DNA of 64,000 bases from Doryteuthis pealeii (taxonomy: Eukaryota > Mollusca > Cephalopoda > Myopsida > Loliginidae), in the NCBI GenBank assembly GCA_023376005.1, contig CM042151.1, forward strand, positions 77,481,510 to 77,545,509, written 5' to 3'. The stretch's first letter is position 1. Each line of letters starts with the position of its first letter. The notes beneath the pieces were generated by a model. That model was given only the letters and a program-made list of their open reading frames with translations. It did not search any database and had not been told where the DNA came from. Below are positions 43,310-55,818 of this stretch, in pieces. Both the position numbers and the translations under genes were made by a program.

Positions 43310-44500
43310 TAAGCAACAAAAACATATATACACTTTTTTTTTAATTTCCCCTGTGAATGCTCGGTTTAGTAAAAAAAAAACGAAAATATTCTTTGATTCT
43401 CCTAATGTTAATTCGTAAAAATGCATAATACTCTCTTAACTAAGTGTCATGGAGAGGGTTCAGTTTCTGTTGGACTATTTCCTATGATATTGTTCATCCT
43501 TTTTAGTTAATTGTTTAATCAATGTCACAAAATACTAGTGCTAAGTATGAGTCAAACAAGTAAATAAATCTTTGAAATACGAAATATAACTTGCGAAAAA
43601 TGAAGACCGAAAATAAAAATCCAAGCAAATAATAGATAACTGTGTTTACCAAAACGCTTGTCACAAAGTCGACTTTGACCAGGAAACCCAACAGTATAAA
43701 TTGCTGTTGTTTGTATTTGCACAGTAAACTGGGTGTTGGGTAATGTCTCCTTTGGAATCGCCCGATTATTTAAATTACCTATTGCTGCTAAAATGGACTG
43801 GACTGGACTGGTTTTTTATATTGGTGATCATGTATCCTTGTATTTTTATATTTCTTTCTCGTCTTGCGCTTTTATCCCGAGTGAAAGGTGCTGATGTCAA
43901 CAATTTTTATTGAATCTACAAGAGTAAAGAATGTGAAGTTTTCGAAAGAACAGGTTAACCATCACAGGTAAGTAAGATTAGTTTTTTAAATCTTTTGTTA
44001 AAAAATGAACAAAAAACAAAAACAAGTGCATTATTCCCACTCCTATAAGATGACATAGAATAAAGCTCTCCGGAGATGTGAGAGTGGTTTCGGGATATTT
44101 TCTTCTTTACGCCGTTCATTGATATTTTGGCATATTGTTTCTTATTAAATATTGGCTTGTAATGTAAATTATATTTATTTTTTACTTGAAAATTTTATCT
44201 TTTTTTTTTCTTTCTCATTTTTCAGCCTTCCCTTCATTCACACAATAAATGTACGTATGTGAAAATCTCCGTGACTAGTGTACTTTGGTGACTGTAGTTT
44301 GTGAGATTTTTTAAAAATACATGTGACGTTATAGTAAAAATAATAATATAGTGTGTTTAAGACAGTGAATGAAGCTAGTTAAGTTGAAAATTGGATAGTG
44401 ATGACTCTCCCTCATGTCAATTTTTTCATATATTACATATAATGCTATCTTCGCCTGAATTCTGCAAAATGTGGGTGAATGTCACGTGCTTGTATCGAGT
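43310..44500. other. Non-coding stretch with dispersed repeat E
   Basis: No gene is seen. About 44,040-44,410 (agatgacatagaataaagctctccggagatgtgag; tttggtgactgtag) recurs in part at 47,735-48,120 and 51,560-51,620. Confidence 0.5.
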
Positions 44501-44511
44501 GAAAGGGGCTT

Positions 44512-44864
44512 ATTTAGATTTATTGGCTGACTTCTGATTTAGGTCGGAAAATTAAAACGGAAAGTTTTTTAGTGATCCCCAATGACGGTTTAACTACAGT
44601 TTATGAATTAACATTTTGCGAATTGGGTTTCGGTTTTAGGGGATTAAGGTTGTTTTTAATTACGTATTGCTTTTAAAAAAATAAACAACAAAGAACTCAA
44701 ATTACTATACATTTAATTAACCATTGAAATTAATTACTGAATCTATTTTTGAGACAGTTGTTTGTGTTGCAATTTATAATTTTAATCAAACTTAGTTTAA
44801 AAAAATATTTTTCAACATTTAATTTAATTTTCCGACCTAAATCAGAAGTCAGCCGATTTATTTT
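44512..44864. mobile_element. Candidate MITE with ~42-bp inverted ends
   Basis: ggctgacttctgatttaggtcggaaaatt at 44,520-44,555 is the reverse complement of 44,820-44,860. The interior of about 265 bp is AT-rich. Confidence 0.7.
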
Positions 44865-44959
44865 CCTTGAAACTACACATTGGGTTAAGAATTTAGCGTT
44901 GCCAGACAGACCTACTCAATATGTTGTTTGTCTTTTGTTGAGTGAAAAACACTATATGA

Positions 44960-45200
44960 AATAATGAGCTCAGTCGGTAGAGCGTCCTACTAGGAACCAC
45001 AAGGTTCGGGTTCGATACCGGCATCCGCCAACTCGGCGTGTGAGGAGCTGATGATCGGTGTGGTGCTCCACCTCAGACGCCAAAACTATCTCCTTGGTCT
45101 TGCGCTAGTGAAAAGGGGATAGAATCTCTCGTTGTCTGGCTGATCATGACTTTAAGCCACCCGACTACTTACAATTTAATATTTAACTTCAATATATAAA
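44960..45200 (+). mobile_element. tRNA-derived SINE family C, copy 2
   Basis: The head gagctcagtcggtagagcgtcctac with ggttcgggttcgataccgg gives good A and B boxes. The body includes ggtgtggtgctccacctcag and aaaaggggatagaatctct. Its acceptor stem does not close, so it is not called a tRNA gene. Confidence 0.85.
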
Positions 45201-45351
45201 ACACTTTGACGGAAGTGGGGACTTGCCTAAAAGGTATTCTTCCGTTCGACTTCCTCAATTATTTATTCAAAAGAACCCTCAACCACCCCTACCCCAAAAA
45301 TAAATCAGCAAAACAACAACCACTACAGTATAATACAACATGTTGCAATCG

Positions 45352-45475
45352 TGGACGTCCCATTGTTATGTAATGCTTAGCAAGCTAGTCTCGCAGATTC
45401 AGTAGTAATGAATAGTGAATGTGACCCTCGCTGAATGCACAATACTTGCGACCTTGTGTCACATCCTACCAGTTA
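45352..45475 (+). mobile_element. SINE family A, single copy
   Basis: tatgtaatgcttagcaagctagtctcgcagattc head, then ccttgtgtcacatcctacc. Confidence 0.8.
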
Positions 45476-45632
45476 TGGTTAAAGACGAAGGTGAGATAAG
45501 GCTTACTGAAATCGAGTCGTGACTTTGATCTGTTAGAGACAACTTCCATGTGCAAATAAACGGATAAGAACAAGTGTATTAAGTCGGTCACATGTTTATT
45601 TCTACTGCTGTTTTTACCATCTCCTCTTCTGG

Positions 45633-46441
45633 TCCGGAAGTGAAACGCTGTTTACAATCCGTGTTTACAAAATAAATTGAAACATTCGTGATTGAAAAAA
45701 ATTACCAAAAATCAGGGAATTTTCTGATTTTAATGAAATTTTCTGTATTGATTTATCAATTAATGAATTTTAAAATGCTTTAATAATTTTATTTCAAAAA
45801 TTTAATTAGGTATTTCTGCCATGATGAATTAATATTAAAAAAATCATTAAAAATGTGAGCATGATTTTAAGTTTAAAATGTCATATCATCAGATTCTATT
45901 TTTTTATAACTTTACTTTAGTATCACGTATATATTTTTTTTTTTTTTTTTTTGTTGAAAACTGTATTGGAAATTTACCCCCCCCCCCTTTAAAAGAGAAC
46001 AAATATTGATGTATATTTTTTCTTTTATAAAATAATAGCCAATTAAATAATTATCGAAAGGAATACAAAAAAAATTTCCAAAAATTATTTTTTTAGTTCT
46101 TTTCATTTTATTTTCCGATTTTCGGTACTTATTTACTACCCGAGCAGATTTTTTTAAAAATAAATAAATAAAAAAGTTATTCTATTCACACATTCAGTCT
46201 TTTGTCTTTTTATTCATGCAGCAAAAAGTATCAGATTTATACCACACCGATATTTTACGCCTAAAAAACAATGGGGGGTGGGGGCAAAGTTAAGTGACCT
46301 GAAAAAAATTAGAAAGTTTTGAAATAAAATAACAGATACATTATAAAATTCATTCATTGATAAATCAACACTGAAAATGTCATTAAAATCGGATAATTCC
46401 CTGATTTTCGGTAATTTTTTTTTCAACAAATTGGGTATACC
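45633..46441. mobile_element. TIR DNA transposon family T, copy C (one end truncated)
   Basis: Inverted subterminal blocks at 45,700-45,800 and 46,310-46,410. The right end is aaattgggtatacct; the left terminus is missing. Confidence 0.65.
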
Positions 46442-46479
46442 TAGTGTAATGCATGCATGTATGTATACGCATAGAATAC

Positions 46480-46765
46480 TTACCTGGATTAGGAGCTTCA
46501 GATCATAAACTGGTTAGTAAACTTAATTGTGTGATTCCAGGGGGTCATGTCCTCCGGCAGCGCCTGTCCTCTCGTCTTAAAGGGGTCGGGTTTATTGCCC
46601 AATGCCTGATGCGCTCCAAAGGGGAATGCCAAAGGGATCACGTACTTTTTGCACAAACCACCGTATGAGCTTTTGTTAGTGCGTGGCTCCCCACGTTAAA
46701 ATATCTTGTGTAATCCGACCTAGTTTGAGCTCAGTGACGAACGGGTGGATTAAATACATATAAGA
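46480..46765 (+). mobile_element. SINE-like family D, copy 3
   Basis: ccagggggtcatgtcc, cttaaaggggtcgggtttattgccca, ggaatgccaaagggatcacg and a diverged end. Confidence 0.75.
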
Positions 46766-46781
46766 GGTAATTGTGCTTAAA

Positions 46782-46786
<5 letters not shown>

Positions 46787-46820
<34 letters not shown>
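46787..46820. repeat. (TA)n microsatellite
   Basis: Uninterrupted TA run abutting the hairpin that follows. Confidence 0.95.
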
Positions 46821-46824
<4 letters not shown>

Positions 46825-46981
46825 AAAAGGTACACGGTAATAACCTACTCGAGTTTCACCATAAGGATCTTCACGGTTAAATCTACTGGATTAATCAATA
46901 TCTTGATTAATCCAGTGGATTTAACCCTGAAGATCCTTATGGTGAAACTCGATTAGGTTATTACCGTGTAACTTTATCATA
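46820..46981. repeat. ~78-bp-arm inverted repeat with 4-bp loop
   Basis: Arms 46,820-46,898 and 46,903-46,981 are about 94% complementary (ggtaataacct..cgagtttcaccataaggatcttca). Could be a foldback MITE or a template-switch palindrome. Confidence 0.95.
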
Positions 46982-48265
46982 ATAAATTTGCTCTACCAAC
47001 GTATTGAGCACTTTATATTTGTTATATCGCTGCCTTATCATTGTAAATCTTGCATCAACTAACCATTGTGACCTGTTTCACCGGTAAGTCACCTTTTTCC
47101 ACAAATACCATATATATATATATATAAAATCACCAAATCTTGCTTTTTGAACAAAATTAATGAAGAATTGATTTATACTCGTGATTTAAAAAGTAAAATT
47201 TAGATAGTAAGTTTGTTTTTATTTTTTTATTTTTTTTTTTTTTGTTTATTTATTTTATTTATTTTTTTTTTTTGCATTTAATATCTTAACTAGGAGACAT
47301 TGAGTTTTCTTTTCAGAGTGTATGTGCACTTTTTCTGACTCCTCACCAGGCCAAATCAACGCAATGTATTTTTTACACGGGGATCCAACTCCTGATTTAG
47401 TAATAATGGATCTGCGAGACAAACTTTCCCCCCCACCCCCCACCCTCTCTGCCCAGGCGACGCCGGGTACCTGCTTCTTGTTGTAAATAAATTAGTGGTT
47501 CTCGATTATGTGTTTATTAGTTCAAAAACTAAATAAATAAATGCTTTTTGTTTTTTATTGTTTTTTTTTTTTTTGGTGGGGGGTCAATATATTTCTGGAT
47601 TTACTTTCAATTTTGTCGTTTCATTTAAAATGTCATTGACGCGAGGTAAAAAGCAGACAGCATCACCCAGTAGTTGAACTATTTTCTTCTTTCTCTCAAC
47701 CAAGCCATTCTTTTCAATTTTAATTACCCTTTATCTTCTCCATTGGATGACAGAATTGTGTCCTCCTCCGAAGAAGTGAGTGGTTTCAATTTTTTTTTCT
47801 TTTTTCACTTTTAACTACTTAACTCATTTCTTCTGTCATATGGGTTTGTGGGAAGTGGGTTCGTACAAATAATCATTGTAATTATGAAAATTTTATTCTA
47901 TTTTTGTTCTTATCCGCATTCCATTGGGAAATTCTTTTTGTAAATTTCAATTATCACAATACATGTTTAGTTGAAAATTTCACCGTGTATTTTGGTGACT
48001 GTAGTTAGTCTGAAAGATTTTTATTTTAATAAATGTGAATTCATGATAAAGAGAATAATATAGTATGTTTGGTTCAGCGAATAAAATTAGTCAAGTAAAA
48101 GATAAGATAGTGGATGAAGACCAACCTCTTTCCCCGCTCAATTTTCAATTGTACTAGCTTAGAAGCTGCCCCATCGAGCATCAGTTAAGCTATACATATT
48201 CGATTGGCAACAATAAGCTACACAAGCTATCAAAATTGATAGCTGCATGAGTATTACCTTAATAT

Positions 48266-49069
48266 CTAAGCTAGGTATACCCAATTCGTCGAGAAATCCG
48301 TGTTTTTTTGTTGTTTTTGTTGTTTTTTGTTTTTTGTTTTTTGTTTTTTTCAATACAATTTTGATACCCCGTTTGAAAAGAATTCACCAAAAATAAGGGA
48401 ATTATCTGATTTTATTGAATTTTTCAGTGTTGACTTATCAATGAATGTATTTTATAATGCATTAGTTATTTTATTTCAAAACTTTCTGATTTTCTTTTCA
48501 GGTCACTTAACTTTGAAGCCCACCTCCTTGTTTTTGGGGCGCAAAATATTGGTGTGGTATATATGTGATTGATACTATTTTCTGCATAAAAAAAGCCAAA
48601 AGACCGAAGGTGTGAATAGAAGAAAAAAAAAATTAAGAATTTGCTCGGGTAGTAAATAAGTACTAAAAATCGGAAGATAAAATGGAAATAAAAACTAAAA
48701 AAATAATTTCATTTACTCATTTCGATAATTATTTAATTGACTATTGTTTTATAAAAGAAAGACTTGCTGCTCATATTTTAAATGAATTGTATATATTAAT
48801 TCATCATAGCAGAAATTCCTAATTAAAGTTTTGAAATAAAAATAACTAATGCATTATAGAATTCATTCATTGATAAATCAATACTGAAAATTTTATTAAA
48901 ATCGGATAATTCCCTGAATTTTGATAATTTTTTTTTTTAAATCTCGAATGTTACATTAATTTTGTAAACAGACCATTTTTAAACAACGTCTGACGGCCAT
49001 TTGATCGAAATTGACCGAAAATATCGTTTTAAATGTATTAAAAATAAATTACATGTGTAATATTATTAT

Positions 49070-49101
<32 letters not shown>

Positions 49102-49208
49102 CATACTACTTTTCGACTTAGACAAAAATTTGACCTTAAACAAATAATTTGATTAATTTTAATTCCTTTTTAAAATTCGTAGCAGCCGAATTTTTGGCTA
49201 TACCTAAT
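48266..49208 (+). mobile_element. TIR DNA transposon family T, copy D
   Basis: Begins taggtatacccaattcg and ends tttggctatacctaa, which are imperfect terminal repeats. Subterminal blocks (ataagggaattatctga; tgacttatcaatgaat) are inverted at 48,870-48,920. About 940 bp and non-coding. Confidence 0.8.
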
Positions 49209-49499
49209 CTAAGCTGAGCGGCCTTTTAAAAAGTTCAACAATAATTCTTCTGTTGCCACTTAATTTATAAACAATTTGATGCACGTGGGTTTTTACTTTC
49301 GGTAAGAAATTATTTCTATTTCATTAGAGGATTTCGCCATCAATTTCGATTATTTCAACTTCGAAAATTTCCAAGTTATCGTACAAAAAGAATTCGTTGC
49401 AATAATCATGTAAGAAATTACCGAAAATAATCGCAATGGGAATTAAAAATTTCAGGATTGTAAGTCCGGATTCGCACTTATTAGATTTTTTACATTAAA

Positions 49500-49973
49500 T
49501 TAGGTATAGCCAAAAATTAGGCTGCTACGAATTTTAAAAATGAATTAAATCGATTATTTAAAGTTAAATTTTTGTCTAAGTCGAAAAGTAGTAACACAAT
49601 GAGCATCAGTAAAAAAAATTAAAAAAGGCAAAATAATATTACACATATAATTTATTTTTAATACATTTAAAACGATTTTTCCGGTCAATTTCGATCGCGT
49701 ATGACTAAACGCTGTTTAAAAATGTTGTAAAAACCGTGTTTACAAAATATAATTAACATTGAAAAAATTTTACCAAAAATCAGGGAATTATTCGATTTTA
49801 ATAAAAGTTTCAGTGTTGATTTATCAATGAATGACTTTAATTAGGTATTTCTGCTATGATAAATTAATATATAAAATTCATTTAAAATATGAGCAGCATA
49901 ATGTTATATTTTAAAAAATCATTATTAGCTTCTAAAAAATATTTTTTAATAACTACTTTAGAATCAATCACCC

Positions 49974-50009
<36 letters not shown>

Positions 50010-50567
50010 GACGAAAACTGTATTGGAAATTCAGCGCCCCTCTTTTTAAATGGAACAAATATTGATGTATATATTTTATTTTATAAGATAATATCCAATT
50101 AAATAATTATCGAAATGAATAAAAAAAAATCTCCAAAAATTATTTTTTTAGTTTTTATTTCCATTTTTTTTTTTTTCGATTTTCGGTATTTATTTACTAC
50201 CCGAGCTGATTAATTGAATCTTCTTTTCTTCAGTTCACACCTTTTTGTCTTAAAAAGACAAAAAAGTGTGAACTGAATTTATTATTTATGCAGAAAAAAG
50301 TATCAATCACATGTAACCCCACCGATATATTGCGCACCAAAACTAAGGGGGTGGAGCAAAGTTAAGTGACCTGAAAAAATCAGAAAGTTTTGAAATAAAA
50401 ATAACTGATGCATTATAAAACTCATTCTTTGCTAAATCAACACTGAAAATTTCATTAAAATTGGATAATTCCCTGATTTTTTTTGGGGGTGGGGGTAATT
50501 TCTTTTCAATCGTGAGGGTTAAATTTGTTTTGCAAAAACAGATTTTCGACAAATTGGGTATACCTAC
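49500..50567 (-). mobile_element. TIR DNA transposon family T, copy E (inverted to D)
   Basis: Begins taggtatagccaaaaatt and ends aaattgggtatacct. Opposite orientation to copy D, 290 bp away, so the pair could fold into a long hairpin. An internal cagttcacacctttttgtctt hairpin at 50,231-50,275 is specific to this copy. Confidence 0.8.
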
Positions 50568-50779
50568 ATTAAATATTAATTCAAGTTCAATTTTGTGCTC
50601 CCAAAAAGACGAGCCATTCCAGGTGAGAAAGACTTTAAATCTTTTTGTCGGAGGGAGGTATCTTGCTTTTAAGAAAGAAAGAAAACAGTTTAATTTAATA
50701 TGTAAGCACATTTGCCTTATCTTTCAATTTTTAAAATCCCCTCCGCTTTTTTAGATTTAATTAAATATAATTTAATCGG

Positions 50780-50950
50780 CATTCCCTTTGTGGGGTGCCT
50801 AAGGCACCGGGCCATAAATCAAGCCCTTACCCCTTTTAGGCAAAGGGATGATGCTGTCTAGGGGGAACTTGTACTAGGTAAGTTTGATTTAGAGTAGGTA
50901 TTTACCAGATTCGTCTACCGAGGGTAGGATGTGACACAAGGTCACATGTA
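50780..50950 (-). mobile_element. SINE-like family D fragment, copy 4
   Basis: The reverse complement contains cctttgcctaaaaggggtaagggcttgatttatggccc and ggaatgccg, diverged from other D copies. Confidence 0.6.
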
Positions 50951-51035
50951 TTGAACATTATTTGTACCAAAAAGATAGGTTGATATTTGCAAATATCAAA
51001 CTATCTTTTTGGTACAAATAATGTTCAATACATGT
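50944..51035. repeat. 92-bp palindrome with no loop
   Basis: 46-bp arms meet at ttgcaa with a single mismatch. Starts acatgtattgaacattattt and ends in its complement. Confidence 0.95.
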
Positions 51036-51649
51036 GAAATAATAATAGAAAAAAAATTGACATAGATGCAGTGCTACGTCGGGATATTGATCTTTCTATG
51101 AAAAAATCAAAAATCATTAATAATTTAAAATTGGTTGACTAAAAACTTTTAATAGCATTTTTGGATTTCATAGGCAAAGATGCTTTTATAAACCAATTTT
51201 TAGTCGTAGGGAAGCTCAAGAACTCATTTTACAGACAAAAATAGATTACAAAAAGTCGGCATTCTTCCCAACCCAACCAAGTTTGTCGAGCTAAAAATCG
51301 ACATAACCCCAGCAATTTTGGGGATCGTCTAATGTTAACATAGTCCACGCTTGAAAAAAAAATCAGAAAAATTGAAGGGGATGGGTGACAACTTTACTCT
51401 TTTCTAGATGATTTGACTTGGAATTAACCATTATACATAGACACACACACATTCGTAAACGAAACGTATATTCAACTTTACCAGAGAAAAAAAACAATAA
51501 TATTAATAGAAATGTAATTCAAACGTTTGATTCCACTCAACCAAACCAAACCTTTCAGTTTTAATTACCCTTTCTTTTCTCCATTAGATGACAGAATAGT
51601 GTCATCCGGAGATGTGATAGTTATGTTGGTTGGGGCAGTAGAATACACT

Positions 51650-52075
51650 GACTGCACCTGAAGGAGAGTGGGTAAGCACAGATTCCTGGTGTCTGAGCAG
51701 ACCATGACCTGCAACACTCCATTTTGGCCCTTACTTGAGCTAGACGGGTGGTCGGAGAGTCTCCCTCTGATCAATTCACTGTTCACGTCAAGCCCTAGCT
51801 CCTATATGATTGTCTTCGTCCTACTTCCCTTAAGACGGTGACTTAGGGTCGTAGTGTCCTGGTTATGATGTTAAACTGCATTTAATGGTGAAGTTCCAAT
51901 TCTGGAGCTCTGGGGAATGTGAAATACCTTTCATCACTATTACTCCCAGTACCTGTTAGGGTCCCATCTATGGGTTGAATAGAAAAAATGAGTTTAAAAA
52001 ATTGAGTTTAAATTTTTTTAAATGTTGAATACCCATCAAGAATGAATAAAATAAAGTCTTCGGCATAAAATATCT
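51650..52075 (-). mobile_element. Dispersed repeat family R, copy 5
   Basis: gacctgcaacactccattttggccc, gacgggtggtcggaga, gtcccatctatgggttgaatag and catcaagaatgaataaaat at the tail. Confidence 0.8.
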
Positions 52076-52076
52076 A

Positions 52077-52115
52077 AAAGGGTTGACATGTCGTAAACAA
52101 CATGTCAACCCTTTT
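52077..52115. repeat. Short hairpin aaagggttgacatg
   Basis: 14-bp arms around tcgtaaacaa; it lies at the tail of family R copy 5, where other copies read through to (CAAA)n. Confidence 0.85.
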
Positions 52116-52404
52116 TGGGATATGATCCAACGAACCAACCAACACCATGGGGGATTTTCTTATTAAGTTAGAGGCATAGCCATAATGATATTTGCCTACT
52201 ATTATATCAACACTTTTAGGTTTTGTTATTTATTAGTTCATAATTATCAGCTACACATTACAAGTATACAATTCTGAAACGTTACCTGTTAGAAATCTAA
52301 GAACAGAAGTTAAATTTGCCTAGGCTACGTACCTTGAGTGTCATTAGATCTAAGGAATGCTTGGGTCAGTAAGTGTTTGTTGGATTTTACAGCATGTAAA
52401 CCAC

Positions 52405-52695
52405 TGTTGAATTATTTGGTAATTTTCACCTTTAGTTGGCTAAATTTCTAGCATAAAATTGTGCGTGCGCATTATCTGAAATTAACTTAATTGTTATTAA
52501 GAACACATTTTATGATATTTTTGTGTTTAAGTATACAGTTGTATTGTTTTCGAAAAAGTTTCTAAAATTTGCTTATTTCGCGTGGAGACTTTCAAAATAG
52601 CTACCGGCTTGCTTCAAAGTGAAAGTCAAGGGAGGTTACTCTAATTGCCTTATTTGCTAGGAATTTAGCCAACTAAAAGTGAAAATTATCAATTA
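52405..52695. mobile_element. MITE-like element with ~35-bp inverted ends
   Basis: ggtaattttcacctttagttggctaaattt at 52,419 and aaatttagccaactaaaagtgaaaatta-type sequence at 52,656-52,690. Lies between two inverted family R copies. Confidence 0.8.
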
Positions 52696-53225
52696 CTTTA
52701 TGCCGAAGGCGTTTTGTTTTATTCATTCTTGATGGATACATTTTTTAACACATTTTTACTCATTTTTTTTCTATTTAACCCATAGATGGGAACCTAACGG
52801 GTACTAACCCTCCGGGTCAGAGTGGACCTCGGAGTAATGGTGATGCAGGGGTACACCACATTCCCCAGCGCTCCAGAAGTGGAACCCCACCATCAAATAG
52901 TTTAACGTCATACACTGAACACTAAGACCCTCAGTCACTGCCTTCTAGCACATAGGTGATTTTTTTTAAAAAAGGTTGTGGGTTGTCATTAGAACAATAG
53001 GGTCGGGACAATCGTATAGGTGCTAGGGCTTGACGTGGCCAGCCGATTGATCGGAGGGGGCTTCTCTGACTGCCCGTCTAGCAAGGACCAAAGGGTTGTA
53101 CATCAGGGACTGCTCAGCCACCAGGGTTCCTTAAGCATCACTGGTCGACACCTCCAGCCAACAGGTGGCCCCATTGGGAGGGTCTTATCCCTCTGTAGAG
53201 GGCAGAGGTCAATAAGCGGAAACTA
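52695..53225 (+). mobile_element. Dispersed repeat family R, copy 6 (most complete)
   Basis: Runs from gccgaaggcgttttgtttta through ctatttaacccatagatggg, ctccgggtcagagtggacc, ccgattgatcggaggggg and caggtggccccattgggagg to ctctgtagagggcag. About 530 bp. Short open frames across it have no recognisable domain. Confidence 0.8.
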
Positions 53226-53229
53226 GTTA

Positions 53230-53990
53230 AGTTAAAGATAGAATAGTGAATACCAGATCTCGCTCCCCACCTTTAGACCTTGTGCAACATTTTCATAAAT
53301 TTTATGCGTTAAATACTCATTTTAAGTACTCTAGTATATACAAATATGCACAGTTGTAGTGTTTCAAGTATTTTTATTATATAATACTAATAATTATATG
53401 GTTTCAAGTATTTATTTCTATTTAATAATAGTCATTTGTTTGTAAACCATATAAATGTGATATTATGGTGAAAGGAATGTTATTGAACTAGCATGACAGC
53501 TGGATATACCACAGTATGATAATTATTACAACGTTTGATATGTTTACTTAAGGGCTATTGCTATAATTAAATATGTAAAAGTATAATAATCTCCATTTAA
53601 CTCTCTTTCCCTCTTTTTTTTCTTTCCTTCTTTTAATTATATTCGATTGAAACGGATTAGTGTAATCGCTTCCGCACGCTCACCCCTCTTTATCTTTCCC
53701 CTACTTTTTCTTATTTTTCTGTGTAGCCTGTCTTTTTTCTTCCCTTAATTTCTGTATGATAAAACTGTCCATCATTTACCTGAGGTGACGACACATAAGA
53801 ATTCGGCAGATAAGCAACACTAGATAATTAGGATTTGCATTTTTGAATTTTAACTTGGGCAATTTGGACAGTGTAATGTAATGCAGCTGATTGAACCCAC
53901 TAAAGTGATCATTTCCCTATCGACTATCACACTTAAAAGTTCGTCTAGACGGCATCAGGTGTCCATACAGAGCTGATAAATGCAAATTGT
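53230..53990. other. Gene-free stretch
   Basis: AT-rich; a piece related to 27,440-27,790 is at 53,350-53,460. Nothing else is recognised. Confidence 0.5.
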
Positions 53991-53999
53991 TGCTGGTCT

Positions 54000-54430
54000 G
54001 CCAAAACTATGTCAATATGTAGGAGTCCACAAGAGGACTTAGCTTATAAGTTCGTCCTTGCTTCTCTAGCAGTGTCCAGCATGTCCTATTCGACTTACTT
54101 GGATGGTTTGCGTGATGGGCGGCCGTGCAGCTGCTTTTTTTGTGGGGTGCTGTTTCCAGGATTTGTTCAAAACAGCACGCAGCATCCTAGGGAAGATCTC
54201 TATCCAGTCCGTTAGATACGGGTAGGATGTGACACAAGGTCGCAAATATGGGGTAACCAGCGAGGATCGAGCTCTCTATTCAATAGTAATGAATCTGCGC
54301 GACTAGCTTGCTAACCATTACACCACAATGATCCTTGTGTAGTTCCCATCAAGCATGTTTCCGGGCACGTCTTCAAAGTCTAAGCGGTGCAGTAATACAA
54401 TAATACTGACAAATACAACTTGAAAGAATT
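54000..54430 (-). pseudogene. RTE-like LINE remnant split by a SINE
   Basis: Minus-strand pieces LDGNYTRI before and RMLRAVLNKSWKQHPTKKQL after an inserted SINE A, followed by decayed sequence. Same region as 24,680-24,910. Confidence 0.8.
54205..54335 (-). mobile_element. SINE family A inserted in a LINE
   Basis: Minus strand: gtggtgtaatggttagcaagctagtcgcgcag head and ccttgtgtcacatcctaccc tail. The LINE sequence aaggat before it is partly repeated as aggatg after it, a candidate short target duplication. Confidence 0.8.
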
Positions 54431-55810
54431 CTCGTTTTAAAACTAATTAAATCGTACAATGTACTCGATGTATTAAATTGTATTACTCAGAAAATTATTT
54501 CAATTGGTCATACATATATTTGGTTACTTTTTGTGGGGGTAAAATAATAATCTCAGAATTGCCATATCTTATAGACGCCTCGTGAGGTGTCGCATGACAA
54601 TTCCAGAAACCCCTCCTCAACCACTTTTTGGCTCTGTTAGGTAAAGCTACATGATCGTATTACCTACACTTATCAAGTAAGCCTTTTGCCATTTAATACC
54701 TATTCCACACACCGCTTGTTTATGGAACAATATGTATATAAATCTATCATGGGACACGTTTGTGCATTATTTCTTTGTAATGCTACCTGCGTGTATATCA
54801 TGCATATAAATGTTTAAATATTCTTGGATGTGTAAATGAGTTTATTTTGTCTTTCCTTCCGTTGTGTTCAGTGGTAGCATATCATGGATATGCTAATATT
54901 GGTTCTTGGCGAGAGGAAACCCTTCTAAATATCTTCTTTACAGTCAAGCATCCCAATCTTCTTTTTTTTTTTTTTTTTTTTTTCAACTTCGCTAATCAAT
55001 CGAATTAAGTCCATGCTTCCTTGACTGGGATTCAGTATGCCACCTTATATCAATTTGGTCACGGAAACCCTCAATAGCATTCAAAATACATTTTTACATG
55101 TATTAGTACAAATATTTTCAACATAATCTCCTTTTTCAATGTAACCAATTCAGTCGTGAATATTAATGACATCGATCAAACAATATACAATGTAAATCAA
55201 ATGTAAAAATTTTAAAAAAACATATGTACAGGTAAAAAATTTTAATGCAAATTTGGGTACAAAAGTGACATGAAATAAGGTTGAAATGTTGATTTATTTA
55301 CAAGATTTGAAAGATCTGGATTAAAACAAAATGTAGCTGTAAATAAATAAACATTTGTGTATAACTTTTTAATAAATAAATTTGCTTTGCTGAACAAAGT
55401 GAAGAATGAACTTCCCAACAACCAACTGAGAAACATAGATATTAACAATTACTCAACAGTAACTGTCCTTCAGATTTTTTTTATTGGTTGCTTCTTATTC
55501 AAACGAGACTTAAGAATTACTAATTTAGGGGTCTATAGGATTCAGAGAGAAAGTGTCCCTAATTTCATCCTCATCCCTTGACCAATGTAATTATGCTGAA
55601 TTCTATTTTGTTGTAAGTCAAGGCCGGGCTTTAACATGCTGAGGTCATAAGCTACATGAAATCTGAGGCCATTCTTTAAAAAGAAAATTGGGGAAAAAGG
55701 ATAACGAAATAATTATACATAGAGAGATAGTGGGATTCATGAAAATTATATGGCCTGTATATTTAGATAATGCTAATGAATAAATAAAACGTTGTCAATC
55801 TAATGTACTT
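54431..55810. other. Gene-free AT-rich stretch
   Basis: No recognisable gene or known repeat. A 23-base T run is at 54,962-54,984. Confidence 0.5.
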
Positions 55811-55818
55811 ATAGTTAA

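Noticed and set aside
44960..45035. Genuine tRNA gene
   Set aside because: Good A and B boxes, but the acceptor stem does not close and the sequence continues into a body shared with two other copies, so it is SINE family C.
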